This document shows, piece by piece, positions 9,513-19,368 of a DNA stretch of 39,813 nt. Every line of letters begins with the position of its first letter. Position 1 is the stretch's first letter. The stretch comes from Candidatus Saccharimonadota bacterium (lineage in GTDB: Bacteria; Patescibacteriota; Saccharimonadia; Saccharimonadales; Saccharimonadaceae), in NCBI GenBank assembly GCA_009787015.1, contig WRGU01000046.1, forward strand, positions 1 to 39,813, in the 5' to 3' direction. The translations under genes and the position numbers were made by a program. The notes under the pieces are model-generated. The model did not search any database, was not told the DNA's origin, and was given only the letters and a program-made list of their open reading frames with translations.

Positions 9513-10577
9513 TTAGTCACTTTGTGGTTTGTCGATTTGTAAGGGTTCGATGGAGGGGTTGCCGCCGGTGATGCGGACGACGTCTTTGTCGACTTTGGCG
9601 AATTCGCGGTGGGCGGCGTTGAAGTGGTTGACGGTGGTGCCGAGCGATCCGCCGAGTTTTTGCATGTATTCTTCGTACCTGGCGATGTGCTGGCCCAACT
9701 GACCGACGCGGGTTTGGATTTCTTTGGCTTGTTCCTCGATTTGCAAACTGCGTAAACCTTGCATCACGGTTTGCAGGTATGCGAGCAAGGTGGTCGGCGA
9801 AACGATGATGACTTTCTTGTCATTAAACGCGTAATCGATCAGGTTGCGCGACGAACCGCCCTGACCAACGTCGTTGACGATGGCGTCGTAATATAACGCC
9901 TCGGACGGGATGAACATAAATGCGAAATCCATGGTGTTTTCGGTCGGACGGATATATTTCGCGGTTTCGTCGATGCGGTTTTTGAGATCGCGTTTTAATT
10001 CAGCGTTCAATTTTTCGCGTTCAGTTTTGTTTGGCGCTTCGATCATGCGGTTGTAATTTTCCAAACTGAATTTCGAATCAATCGGCAGGATTTTTTTGTC
10101 TTTCAAAAAGACCACCGCGTCGACCGCGTCGCCGTTTTTGAAATGATATTGCTTGTCCCAAACGCCGGGCGGCAAAACGTTCCCCAATACATTTTCCAAA
10201 TAATATTCGCCCAAACCGCCGCGTTGTTTGGCGTTGGTCAACACATTTTGAATGGTTTTTAATTCCTCTGCGACATCGACCACGCGTTTGTTGGTTTCGT
10301 CGAGTTTGGTCAACCGCGTCGAAATTTCCGCCACGATTTTCGACGAATTATGCAGCTGCGCCGTCATGGAAGTTTGGGTTTTATCCAATTTCTCATCAAA
10401 AGTTTCGCGCAGATTTTCCGACAATGCATTCAAATCGCGCCGTAAATTCGCGAGGTCGTTTTGCAAAAATTTCCCCGCATCAGAATCAGTTTTTGTCGGT
10501 TTTTTGAGCAGCAACACCACGATGCCAACCAACGCGATGAGCAAGCCTACAGCGATCAAGACTTCGAAAGTATCCAT
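9513..10577 (-). CDS. rmuC: DNA recombination protein RmuC homologue
   Basis: N-terminal TM, coiled coil, then GGLGEYYLENVLGNVLPPG, IDSKFSLENY, FMFIPSEALYYDAI, VSPTTLLAYLQTV. Confidence 0.93.
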   Translation of the reverse strand: MDTFEVLIAVGLLIALVGIVVLLLKKPTKTDSDAGKFLQNDLANLRRDLNALSENLRETFDEKLDKTQTSMTAQLHNSSKIVAEISTRLTKLDETNKRVVDVAEELKTIQNVLTNAKQRGGLGEYYLENVLGNVLPPGVWDKQYHFKNGDAVDAVVFLKDKKILPIDSKFSLENYNRMIEAPNKTEREKLNAELKRDLKNRIDETAKYIRPTENTMDFAFMFIPSEALYYDAIVNDVGQGGSSRNLIDYAFNDKKVIIVSPTTLLAYLQTVMQGLRSLQIEEQAKEIQTRVGQLGQHIARYEEYMQKLGGSLGTTVNHFNAAHREFAKVDKDVVRITGGNPSIEPLQIDKPQSD

Positions 10578-10613
10578 ACTAAATATTGTAACACGAAATG
10601 TGAATTTAAGCAC

Positions 10614-10653
10614 TTGCATAATAAATAAAAACCACTATAATTGAATATAGTGG
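10614..10653 (+). promoter_or_regulatory. Promoter TTGCAT-16-TATAAT overlapped by 8-bp inverted repeat CCACTATA-N6-TATAGTGG
   Basis: -35 10614-10619, -10 10636-10641, inverted repeat 10632-10653. Confidence 0.7.
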
Positions 10654-10672
10654 AATATAGAAAGGGTGTTCA

Positions 10673-13600
10673 ATGAAGATAAGACTCAATAGAAAAGAAA
10701 CAATCAGTGCGCTAACATGTTTGATCCTGTTGGCGGTTATCGCGTGTGTGTGGATATTTAACAAAGATTCGTCGACGGCAGCAAATTTCTTGTGGGGAAA
10801 TCCGGCGGCGGATGTAAGTGAAGGATTTTTCACTGGCAGCACTTGGGTTGAGGGAACTAGCGCTCTAGGCTATGTTGCGCCATATTATTACTTTACTAAT
10901 GGCGTTGCCCCGATTGCACCACCGAGCAAAAGCGATTTTATTGCAAAGATGGATCAGTTAAAAAATTCGGGTGACACACACCAAGTCACTTCTTTTAGCT
11001 ATTTGGTATGTGCATTGGCGGGGAAAATACCTGGCAATGTGTCGGGACCGCGAACTAGTTCGAACTCATATCTATGTAGCGACGGGGTATCCGCTACCAC
11101 GTGGTGGTCAACTATACAGGCGTACATTAACAGTAGTCTCACGACCATAACCCTAGATAGTAGCCATCACGACTATGCTTACACTACCGTGTATGATACT
11201 AACCTCACACACGATATTCACTGGAAAAAATGTTACATAGCTGGCGTACAAAGTGGGGTAGTGTGTTCAACTGATAACAACACTGGTTTACCTATTATCG
11301 TCGATGCTCTCGTGTTTAGCTATGATGGTACCGAAATCTTTCGTATTGATTCGCTTTGCGCCAATCCGATCGCTATGGGCAATCCGCCGTCGGGTTTCCC
11401 CGCGGAATTGCAATTCCAACCCGTTGCCACCTCGCAAATGCAGAGCAGCCAGGTGTTTAATGCCGACGGTGGAGAAGTCATTGACCGCATTTACGCTAAC
11501 GTTGCGGATTCCAATAGCCCGTGGTTGAAGGATGGCAGCAACAATTATCTGGTTGTGCAGTTCCATGTGGATTTGTACGGTCCATACTTCACGCAAGGAT
11601 CGGAATCGAGTAATGCGTCCAATGTCGCGCCTACCCTCGATCCGTCCAAAAAAATTGGATCTGGCGTCGATGTCATGTTTGGCGGGACTACCACCGATCC
11701 AACCGGCACTTATCAGGACATAGCGTTGACTGGAATCACCAAAGCCGGCTATTATTATGCCGTGATCAGTATGGTTAAGAGCAGCCAGTCCGCCGGCACG
11801 CAGGATGTTGTGCTCGACAACTTTTACTCGCATACTTGGATCAACACGGAAATCGCGACTGTGCGGGCGCGGTTCGGGGTGACATCGTCGACCGGTTCGA
11901 ATCAGTATGTCGCGCCGGGTACGGTGGTTGATACTTTGACGGTTCATGCGTATAATTCCAACGGCACGACGATAAACGACGCCGCTTGGCCACTCACATC
12001 GAACGGCACTTCTGTCCCGATAAGGTTTTGTGTGGCGGCATACGGTCCGTTCCAGCAACCGCAAGCGACCAATCAATCGTCCATTCCGGTTGGCGCGCAA
12101 CTCGCACCCGGTTCGACGACGACTAACAACTGTCATGACATCGCCGGACCGACCGATAGCACGAACAATCAATTCACGTTCAACACTAATACTTGGGCGC
12201 CGGGATACTATTATTTCGTTACCACCATGGTCAAGAGTGCTCAAACTGCGTCAGCTCAACCGTTCATCATCGGCGACTATCAATCAGCATTCAACCCGAG
12301 CACCGAACAAGAGTGGGTGTACATCAAATTCCAACCTGTTATATGGTCGCAGGCATTATGCGCCGGACGATCGGGTTGCACATCGAACGGATCGGTGATC
12401 GTGGATAAAAACAGTGGCGGCACATACAACATTAGCGACCGCATTTACGTCGCCGCCGCCAACGGCAGTTGGATCGAGAATGCCGATTATTGGCCCAAGG
12501 ACGGCAGCGGAAATTACATCCCCGCCACCGCCAAAGCTTATCTCTATGGTCCGTTTTATAACACCGAAACGCGCGTCCCAGTGGCGCCCGCCAAGGGTTC
12601 GACGACCTCGACCGTCCCGTCCTATTCCGGCATGAATCCGGTTGCCGAGGCGGATCTGACGATCAGCAACGGTCCGAACGGCGGGAACTACTACACGGTG
12701 AATTTCTATCGTTACGGCGGTGTTTCGTCGGAAACGAATCTGAATTTGGGACCTGGATTCTATTACGCCGTCGTCTCGATCAACAGCAGCACCCAAACCG
12801 CCCCGATGAATAATTTGATCAGCAATTTCTATTCGGCGTGGGGCGATCCAAACGAAATGTTTTCGTTAACGTGGAATCCGGAAGTTGACACGGAAGTGGT
12901 ATCGCATACCGCGAATGTTGGCGACACGGTGTCGGATCGCATTACGATTTCCGGTTTTCCGAACGCCGGCAGTTCGACGCACGATGTCAAGGATAGTCCG
13001 CAGATAACGCACGGGTCGTACACGAATGCCGGAAATTCTGCGCTAAATGATGTCGGGACATTCAAACTGACATTGTTCGGACCGTACGATCACGTTCCAG
13101 TCAGCGGTGATTGCCGCCCAACCGATCCGATCGTGCACACATGGAACAATTTGCCAGCGGCGAATACATCTACGTTGTTAGTTCCTGGCACGTCATACGC
13201 ATCCTATACCTTCACCGAAGCCGGCTATTATGTTTACTATGCGGAATTCACTGGCGATATGCGCGCGACGCCGTTCCATTCCGATTGCGCGGATTTGTCG
13301 GAACAGATTCAGGTTTTGTACGTTCCTCATCCGACACTGCAGACCCAGATTCACAGCACTAAACCCAAAGCGCCGACCGTTATCACGGACACGGTTTTGA
13401 TCACAGGTGATGATCCTGAACCGAATAGTCACGTCAAACTCACGCTGTATCGCGCGGTTGGCGTTGACGCTGATCCGGAAGCGGACGTCAAATTATGCAC
13501 CGTCAACATGACGGTCAGCGCCACCGGCATGTTCACCACGAATTTGGGAACGGACGGCACGCCGGCGAACGGTACAGGGAAGTGTTTTGCGGCGCGCGCC

Positions 13601-14200
13601 GGTTACTATTATTGGTTGGAGGAATTTACTAATCCTGATGATGAACCGTATCAGGAACCGCACACCGACGGACCGGGTCCGAACGAAGATATGATTCTCG
13701 ATGAGGACGATCCCAGTGTCAGCACCAGCGCCGATGCGACCGCGTTGGTTGGTGCGCCGTTCAAGGATGTCGCCACTGTCACTTTGCCCGCCGGTTCGGA
13801 TCGCCACTACAATTTAATCTTCCGCGCCTATGGACCACAGATCGCCGACGGCAGCGATCCGGTGTGCGAGAGCAGCAACCTGCTGTTCACCTCGAACAGT
13901 ATTCCGGTCAACGCGAGCGGCAATTACACATCGAATACCACGACCGCGCCCACGCCGGGGAATGTTTACTGGATCGAAAGTTTAGTTGATCGCGACACGG
14001 GTCAGGAAGTCGCCAGCGGCGAGTGCGGTCGCCAAGGTGAAATCACCATCATCACCAAACCCGACGAACCCGAAGAACCACCCACCGGATCCGCCAATGT
14101 CATCCGCGACACCATCGCCATCGTCGTCCTCGGCGTCAGCTCATCACTCGCCCTCTGGAAATTAACCTCCAAACGCAAAAAAGTCACAGCCGAGAAATAA
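10673..14200 (+). CDS. Large repetitive surface protein, N-terminal signal/TM and C-terminal TM anchor
   Basis: 1175 aa; N-terminal hydrophobic segment, repeated GYYYxVxxMVKSxQxA modules, C-terminal IAIVVLGVSSSLALWKLTSKRKK; SD AAAGGG. Confidence 0.85.
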   Translation: MKIRLNRKETISALTCLILLAVIACVWIFNKDSSTAANFLWGNPAADVSEGFFTGSTWVEGTSALGYVAPYYYFTNGVAPIAPPSKSDFIAKMDQLKNSGDTHQVTSFSYLVCALAGKIPGNVSGPRTSSNSYLCSDGVSATTWWSTIQAYINSSLTTITLDSSHHDYAYTTVYDTNLTHDIHWKKCYIAGVQSGVVCSTDNNTGLPIIVDALVFSYDGTEIFRIDSLCANPIAMGNPPSGFPAELQFQPVATSQMQSSQVFNADGGEVIDRIYANVADSNSPWLKDGSNNYLVVQFHVDLYGPYFTQGSESSNASNVAPTLDPSKKIGSGVDVMFGGTTTDPTGTYQDIALTGITKAGYYYAVISMVKSSQSAGTQDVVLDNFYSHTWINTEIATVRARFGVTSSTGSNQYVAPGTVVDTLTVHAYNSNGTTINDAAWPLTSNGTSVPIRFCVAAYGPFQQPQATNQSSIPVGAQLAPGSTTTNNCHDIAGPTDSTNNQFTFNTNTWAPGYYYFVTTMVKSAQTASAQPFIIGDYQSAFNPSTEQEWVYIKFQPVIWSQALCAGRSGCTSNGSVIVDKNSGGTYNISDRIYVAAANGSWIENADYWPKDGSGNYIPATAKAYLYGPFYNTETRVPVAPAKGSTTSTVPSYSGMNPVAEADLTISNGPNGGNYYTVNFYRYGGVSSETNLNLGPGFYYAVVSINSSTQTAPMNNLISNFYSAWGDPNEMFSLTWNPEVDTEVVSHTANVGDTVSDRITISGFPNAGSSTHDVKDSPQITHGSYTNAGNSALNDVGTFKLTLFGPYDHVPVSGDCRPTDPIVHTWNNLPAANTSTLLVPGTSYASYTFTEAGYYVYYAEFTGDMRATPFHSDCADLSEQIQVLYVPHPTLQTQIHSTKPKAPTVITDTVLITGDDPEPNSHVKLTLYRAVGVDADPEADVKLCTVNMTVSATGMFTTNLGTDGTPANGTGKCFAARAGYYYWLEEFTNPDDEPYQEPHTDGPGPNEDMILDEDDPSVSTSADATALVGAPFKDVATVTLPAGSDRHYNLIFRAYGPQIADGSDPVCESSNLLFTSNSIPVNASGNYTSNTTTAPTPGNVYWIESLVDRDTGQEVASGECGRQGEITIITKPDEPEEPPTGSANVIRDTIAIVVLGVSSSLALWKLTSKRKKVTAEK

Positions 14201-14224
14201 TCAAGCTCCGAATTCCGCCGGTTC

Positions 14225-14249
14225 TGCTGAAAGACTGTCTTCCAGCAGT
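14225..14249. repeat. AAGACNGTCTT-family palindrome between convergent genes (possible terminator)
   Basis: CTGCTGAAAGAC-T-GTCTTCCAGCAG followed by TTTAGTTTTT. Confidence 0.8.
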
Positions 14250-14256
14250 TTAGTTT

Positions 14257-14772
14257 TTATGCGCTGGTTTTTTTCTCGGGTGGTCGGGGCGGGATGTAGT
14301 AGTCGTGGTTGGGGTCGTTGGTGCCGACTTTGAAGTAGCCAACGGTGTCGCCGGCGTGCATGCCTCTGATGCCGTGGGCTGAGCCGACGCGGTTGATGTT
14401 CACGGAGACTTCGCCGCGGTGATTCGGGGTGATGCCCGCGTTGATTCCGACATAGGCTTCGGAAGTGCCGGCATCTTTGACGTGACGGTGCGTGATGACG
14501 CCCGCGTTGTCTTCTAATGCGTGCAAGATGCCAGTTTTTGTGCCAGTTTTCGCGTTTTCGTCCAAGAAATTTTCGAGCGTCATGCTCACGATCCGCCCCA
14601 CGGCGAGCCTGCCATTTAACAATCCGATTTCAGCGGTTCGCGCCGCTTCGATCAAATGTTCCGGTTGCTGACTGTCGGTCATAGCGTCGATAATCGATTG
14701 ACGAACCTGCTGTTCGTTGAAATGACGAATATGCTGTTCGTCGCAACTCTGCGGGGAAAATTCCTTGCTCAT
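14257..14772 (-). CDS. Hypothetical protein
   Basis: 171-aa ORF with Pribnow box TAAGAT 6 nt upstream of ATG. Confidence 0.65.
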   Translation of the reverse strand: MSKEFSPQSCDEQHIRHFNEQQVRQSIIDAMTDSQQPEHLIEAARTAEIGLLNGRLAVGRIVSMTLENFLDENAKTGTKTGILHALEDNAGVITHRHVKDAGTSEAYVGINAGITPNHRGEVSVNINRVGSAHGIRGMHAGDTVGYFKVGTNDPNHDYYIPPRPPEKKTSA

Positions 14773-14809
14773 GTTGCCATCTTATCATATTAACGCGAAA
14801 AACGCAATC

Positions 14810-14834
14810 TTGCGTCAAGACCGTCTTGACGCAA
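14810..14834. repeat. AAGACNGTCTT-family perfect palindrome in a divergent intergenic region
   Basis: TTGCGTCAAGAC-C-GTCTTGACGCAA. Confidence 0.9.
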
Positions 14835-14856
14835 AGTGTGGGAGAAATGAAAGATG

Positions 14857-14885
14857 TTGCGCTTCGCGGGCTAATCTGATACAAT
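14857..14885 (+). promoter_or_regulatory. gap promoter TTGCGC-17-TACAAT with TGA extended -10
   Basis: Hexamers at 14857-14862 and 14880-14885. Confidence 0.6.
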
Positions 14886-14887
14886 GA

Positions 14888-15928
<1,041 letters not shown>

Positions 15929-15932
15929 TTTG

Positions 15933-16388
15933 ATGAAAGTTTATCTCGGCGCGGATCATCAAGGCTGGCACTTGAAAAATAAAGTTGCCGCCTATCTCGC
16001 GAAACGCGGTTACGATGTCGAGGACGTCGGCGGCAAAGAGTTAGATCCAGGCGACGACTTTCCGCAATTCGCTCAGGCGGCTGCCCTCAAATTGATTGAC
16101 GAAGAAGACGACAGCGACAAGGCGATTTTGCTGTGCGGCGGAGGACAGGGCATGGCGATGGCTGCCAATCGTTTCCGCGGTGTGCGGGCGATCGTGGCGT
16201 TTTCCGCGGAAGATGCGCGCTATGGCCGCAGCGACAACGACGCCAACGTCCTGACGCTGCCGGCGCGAATTTTGGAACAGGAAGACGACATCGTTTGGCA
16301 GGATATCGTTTTCACGTTTTTGAACACCGAATTTTCCGGTGCGGCGCGCTATATTCGCCGCAATAAAGAACTCGATGAGTTAGCATAA
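15933..16388 (+). CDS. RpiB/LacA/LacB family sugar-phosphate isomerase
   Basis: MKVYLGADHQGWHLKN, LLCGGGQGMAMAANRFRGVRA, DNDANVLTLPAR. Confidence 0.88.
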   Translation: MKVYLGADHQGWHLKNKVAAYLAKRGYDVEDVGGKELDPGDDFPQFAQAAALKLIDEEDDSDKAILLCGGGQGMAMAANRFRGVRAIVAFSAEDARYGRSDNDANVLTLPARILEQEDDIVWQDIVFTFLNTEFSGAARYIRRNKELDELA

Positions 16389-16408
16389 ATTTTAATTAAA
16401 GGAGAAAA

Positions 16409-17374
16409 ATGGATCAAGATTCTAATAACCCAATCGAACCGGGTACGCCGGCGGCCTATCCGGATTTGAGCGCACCGATGATAGACGCGCAACCTGAAAC
16501 GGTTTACACTGACCCAGTGTCGCAGGATATGCCCGCGACGGATCAAATACCCGTGATGGATCAATCGCTCGTGTCAGAAGCGCCGGTCATGCCGGATGCG
16601 CCAGTTATGTCGGACGCTCCGATTATGCCGCAGCCCGAACAAGCCGCACCAGAGATGTTCCCAGGTGCCGCCGCGCCCTTTGCGATGCCGCAATCGCCGC
16701 AACCGATCAGCGATGTTTTGTCGCAAACCCCGCCGACCGATGTTACTCAACCTGTACAACCTGTACAAGTTGTACAACCCGGCACATTCGCGACGCCGCC
16801 GCAAGGTCCCGCGAATCCTGGCGCGACGCTTAACATGCCGGCTGGCAAACCTAATAAAAACATGTTTATCGCCATCGCCGCGGGTGTTGGCGCGCTGTTG
16901 ATTACGGGGATCATCATCCTGATCGTCACACTCGTGGGCGGCGGTGGAAAAATTAACAGCATGAGCGAGTTCATCGATGCCATGAAAAACATGAAAGCGG
17001 TAAACTGCAACATGACGTTTACAGGCATGGAAGGGATAATGTCGATGATCGACGGTCAAACGATCACAATTCAGACGGACGATGGTTGGAACAAGGTTCA
17101 CATGGCGGTGCCGAGCATGATGAACATGAACGTAGTCGCGATTAAAGAAGGCGATAAATACACCGAGTATGTGTGGGGTGCTGGTCAAGGTCAAAAATCC
17201 ACCATGAGTCTGTCTGAACTTCAATCGAGTACTGGCAATATGGCGAATGAAGAGCAGTTGCAAAAGTACATGGACAAAATTAAACTCGACTGTAAACCCA
17301 ATAACCAAGCCGATTTTTCAATTCCATCAGATATCAATTTCAAGGAACAACCAAAATCGAAGTACGAACCCTAG
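16409..17374 (+). CDS. Single-TM protein with long Pro-rich N-terminus
   Basis: SD AAAGGAG; Pro/Met-rich N-terminal ~150 aa, TM MFIAIAAGVGALLITGIIILIVTLV, exported-type C-domain. Confidence 0.8.
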   Translation: MDQDSNNPIEPGTPAAYPDLSAPMIDAQPETVYTDPVSQDMPATDQIPVMDQSLVSEAPVMPDAPVMSDAPIMPQPEQAAPEMFPGAAAPFAMPQSPQPISDVLSQTPPTDVTQPVQPVQVVQPGTFATPPQGPANPGATLNMPAGKPNKNMFIAIAAGVGALLITGIIILIVTLVGGGGKINSMSEFIDAMKNMKAVNCNMTFTGMEGIMSMIDGQTITIQTDDGWNKVHMAVPSMMNMNVVAIKEGDKYTEYVWGAGQGQKSTMSLSELQSSTGNMANEEQLQKYMDKIKLDCKPNNQADFSIPSDINFKEQPKSKYEP

Positions 17375-17381
17375 CTTGCTG

Positions 17382-17424
17382 TGTAAGACAAAAGTTTGCA
17401 ATTGTCTTACAATAGTGATAAACT
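17382..17424 (+). promoter_or_regulatory. Inverted repeat TGTAAGACAA-N10-TTGTCTTACA overlapping TA promoter
   Basis: Arms 17382-17391 and 17402-17411; TTGCAA (17396) -17- TAAACT (17419). Confidence 0.6.
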
Positions 17425-17433
17425 ATTAGTATT

Positions 17434-17703
17434 ATGACAAGTATTACAATTAGAACGGATGAGCGGATCAAGAATATTTTAGAGCGTAAGGCTGAATTGA
17501 ACGGTTTAACATTGTCTGGGTATTTGAATTTAATGATCAGGCATAATATCGTTGACGACGACGATATCGACTTCATCGACGAAAAGCACATGAGATATTA
17601 TGTTGCTGAGGCGGACAAGGTTATGCGCAATCCGAATACAAAATGGCACGATGCCAGGGAAGTTTTGGCGGAACTGGATAAAAAATATGGGTTATCAAAT
17701 TGA
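17434..17703 (+). CDS. RelB/DinJ-type antitoxin
   Basis: RHH-like N-terminus ITIRTDERIKNILERKAELNGLTLSGYLNLMI. Confidence 0.75.
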   Translation: MTSITIRTDERIKNILERKAELNGLTLSGYLNLMIRHNIVDDDDIDFIDEKHMRYYVAEADKVMRNPNTKWHDAREVLAELDKKYGLSN

Positions 17704-17956
17704 ATTTTCTGGCGTTTCGCGGAATGATCTAGTGCAAGTTTACGCTTATTATGACGGGACATCATATCTGACGGATTTTAGGATTCAATTAAACAAACTA
17801 GTCGATCGGTTGAGTGTTTTTCCAAGATCTGGGCAGGAATATCTCCATTATCGTAAAGCCATTATCTTAAAGAGATATTTGGTTTTGTATCAAATTAAGA
17901 AGAGAACAGTTTTAATCGCTCGGATTTTCGACGGGCGGACGGATTATCGGGTTTAG
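17687..17956 (+). CDS. ParE/RelE-type toxin
   Basis: QIEFSGVSRNDLVQVYAYY...GQEYLHYRKAIILKRYLVLYQIKKRTVLIARIFDGRTDYRV; overlaps antitoxin. Confidence 0.8.
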   Translation: MGYQIEFSGVSRNDLVQVYAYYDGTSYLTDFRIQLNKLVDRLSVFPRSGQEYLHYRKAIILKRYLVLYQIKKRTVLIARIFDGRTDYRV

Positions 17957-19197
17957 TTTTGAAACTTTGTGATGTCGTTCACGCGGGCGGCGAAGTAGGG
18001 TTGGGGCTTGCTGGTTTCGCGCAGGAAGATAGCGAAGGTGTCGTCGAGGTAGAAGTAGCGATGTTCGGGTTGTTTCGGCTCTGGTATTGCGGCTAACTTG
18101 TCTATCACATCAATCACCGCTTCGCTCTTGATCTCGCCGCCCTTTTCGTTGATCTTGAATTGAACGGTTTGAATGGCGGCCTTGATTTCGCCGTATCCTT
18201 TGATGGTGGGGAATTTACGATCGACTAGTTCATCATATTTCTTCTTTTCTTTCATTGTGAGATTCGGCGCCTTGAAATCGTCGATGTAATCGTCGGAATT
18301 TTGAAATCCGCGGCTGCCTTTATAGGCGTCTTTTTTAGCGTTCATCTTCTCGTAAATTTCATTGAAAGTTTTGCCCTCGGGATTTTTGACGAAGATTACT
18401 TCGTCGCGGTCTTTGGTGTTGATTTGAATGGCAAAATCGTCTTTTGAGTTATAGTAAAGGACGTCGAATTGCTGGTAGGCTCCGCTATCCACGCCTTTCG
18501 TGCCGAAAAACGCGACGTTTTCATGACTGTCGAATTTTTGCTTGTCGAGTTTCGCGAGCTCGTATTGATACTCGAAATTGCGCCTTAACATGGCATAGAA
18601 TAGGTATCGATCGACATCTGGATTATTCGGATCATTGACGCCGTCATCGGACCAATCGAGGTCGTCTAAAACGTCGCTGGTTTCGTTAAATTTTTCTTTG
18701 ATACCCCGTTCGATTTCAGCTTTTAACTTCAAAGTTTTTAGACCATAGGTTTTGTAATAATAATCGTCCGACAACATGGTGGATTTGAAAGTTTCTTTGT
18801 TTAGATTATCAACCATAGCGGGGTTGCCATCGAAAAACGCGACATCGCCACCGACGATTTCCTTTTTCATATCGTTCCAAACCATTTGAAAAGTGCCGCA
18901 CCAAGTGCTGTCGGCGGTAATTTCGTCGAGCATGGTCGGGACGGTGGTGATGCCAGCGGTTTCTTTCAGTGTCGTTTTGTTTGCGGGTGTTTCAGGATCT
19001 GGATTATTTTTTGATAAATAATAATACGTTGCGAACACGCTCGATGCGAGCAGTAGGGGAACTAGTATGAGCAGGATCAGCCACTTTTTCGATTTTTTGC
19101 CAACATTCGGCTTCGTTGGCGGCGTTGTCAATTCCGGCGGATTGATCCCCGAAGGCGTAGAGCCGATCGGCGCTACTGGAAAATTATTATCGTCCAT
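17953..19197 (-). CDS. Single-TM exported-domain protein, unknown function
   Basis: Pro-rich N-terminus, TM WLILLILVPLLLASSVFATYYYL. Confidence 0.75.
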   Translation of the reverse strand: MDDNNFPVAPIGSTPSGINPPELTTPPTKPNVGKKSKKWLILLILVPLLLASSVFATYYYLSKNNPDPETPANKTTLKETAGITTVPTMLDEITADSTWCGTFQMVWNDMKKEIVGGDVAFFDGNPAMVDNLNKETFKSTMLSDDYYYKTYGLKTLKLKAEIERGIKEKFNETSDVLDDLDWSDDGVNDPNNPDVDRYLFYAMLRRNFEYQYELAKLDKQKFDSHENVAFFGTKGVDSGAYQQFDVLYYNSKDDFAIQINTKDRDEVIFVKNPEGKTFNEIYEKMNAKKDAYKGSRGFQNSDDYIDDFKAPNLTMKEKKKYDELVDRKFPTIKGYGEIKAAIQTVQFKINEKGGEIKSEAVIDVIDKLAAIPEPKQPEHRYFYLDDTFAIFLRETSKPQPYFAARVNDITKFQN

Positions 19198-19272
19198 ACT
19201 TCTGATTATAACAAAACACTAGCGGGACGGCAATGCTTTATGTAGCTGCGAATCACGAAATTGCTACCCTCT

Positions 19273-19355
19273 GTCATTTCGAGTGGAGCGCAGCGGAATC
19301 GAGAAATCTTTATTAAATGACGACGATAAGATCCTTCGGCTTCGCTCGGGATGAC
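19273..19355. repeat. Palindromic repeat GTCATTTCGAG...CTCGGGATGAC, copy 1
   Basis: GTCATTTCGAGTGGAGCGCAGCGGAATCGAGAAATCT...AGATCCTTCGGCTTCGCTCGGGATGAC; second copy at 35476. Confidence 0.85.
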
Positions 19356-19368
19356 AAGGTAATTCTAT

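Noticed and set aside
11288-12244. 318-aa ORF antisense to the giant surface protein
   Set aside because: Arg-rich, low-complexity translation mirroring the sense repeats; no SD or promoter. Treated as a codon-bias shadow ORF.
16748-16780. CTGTACAAC/CTGTACAAG/TTGTACAAC triple 9-mer
   Set aside because: Explained by the coding repeat QPVQPVQVVQP in a Pro-rich region; too short for a CRISPR or iteron call.
16574-17308. 244-aa antisense ORF opposite the Pro-rich membrane protein
   Set aside because: His/Arg-rich shadow of the Pro/Met-rich sense strand, with no initiation signals.
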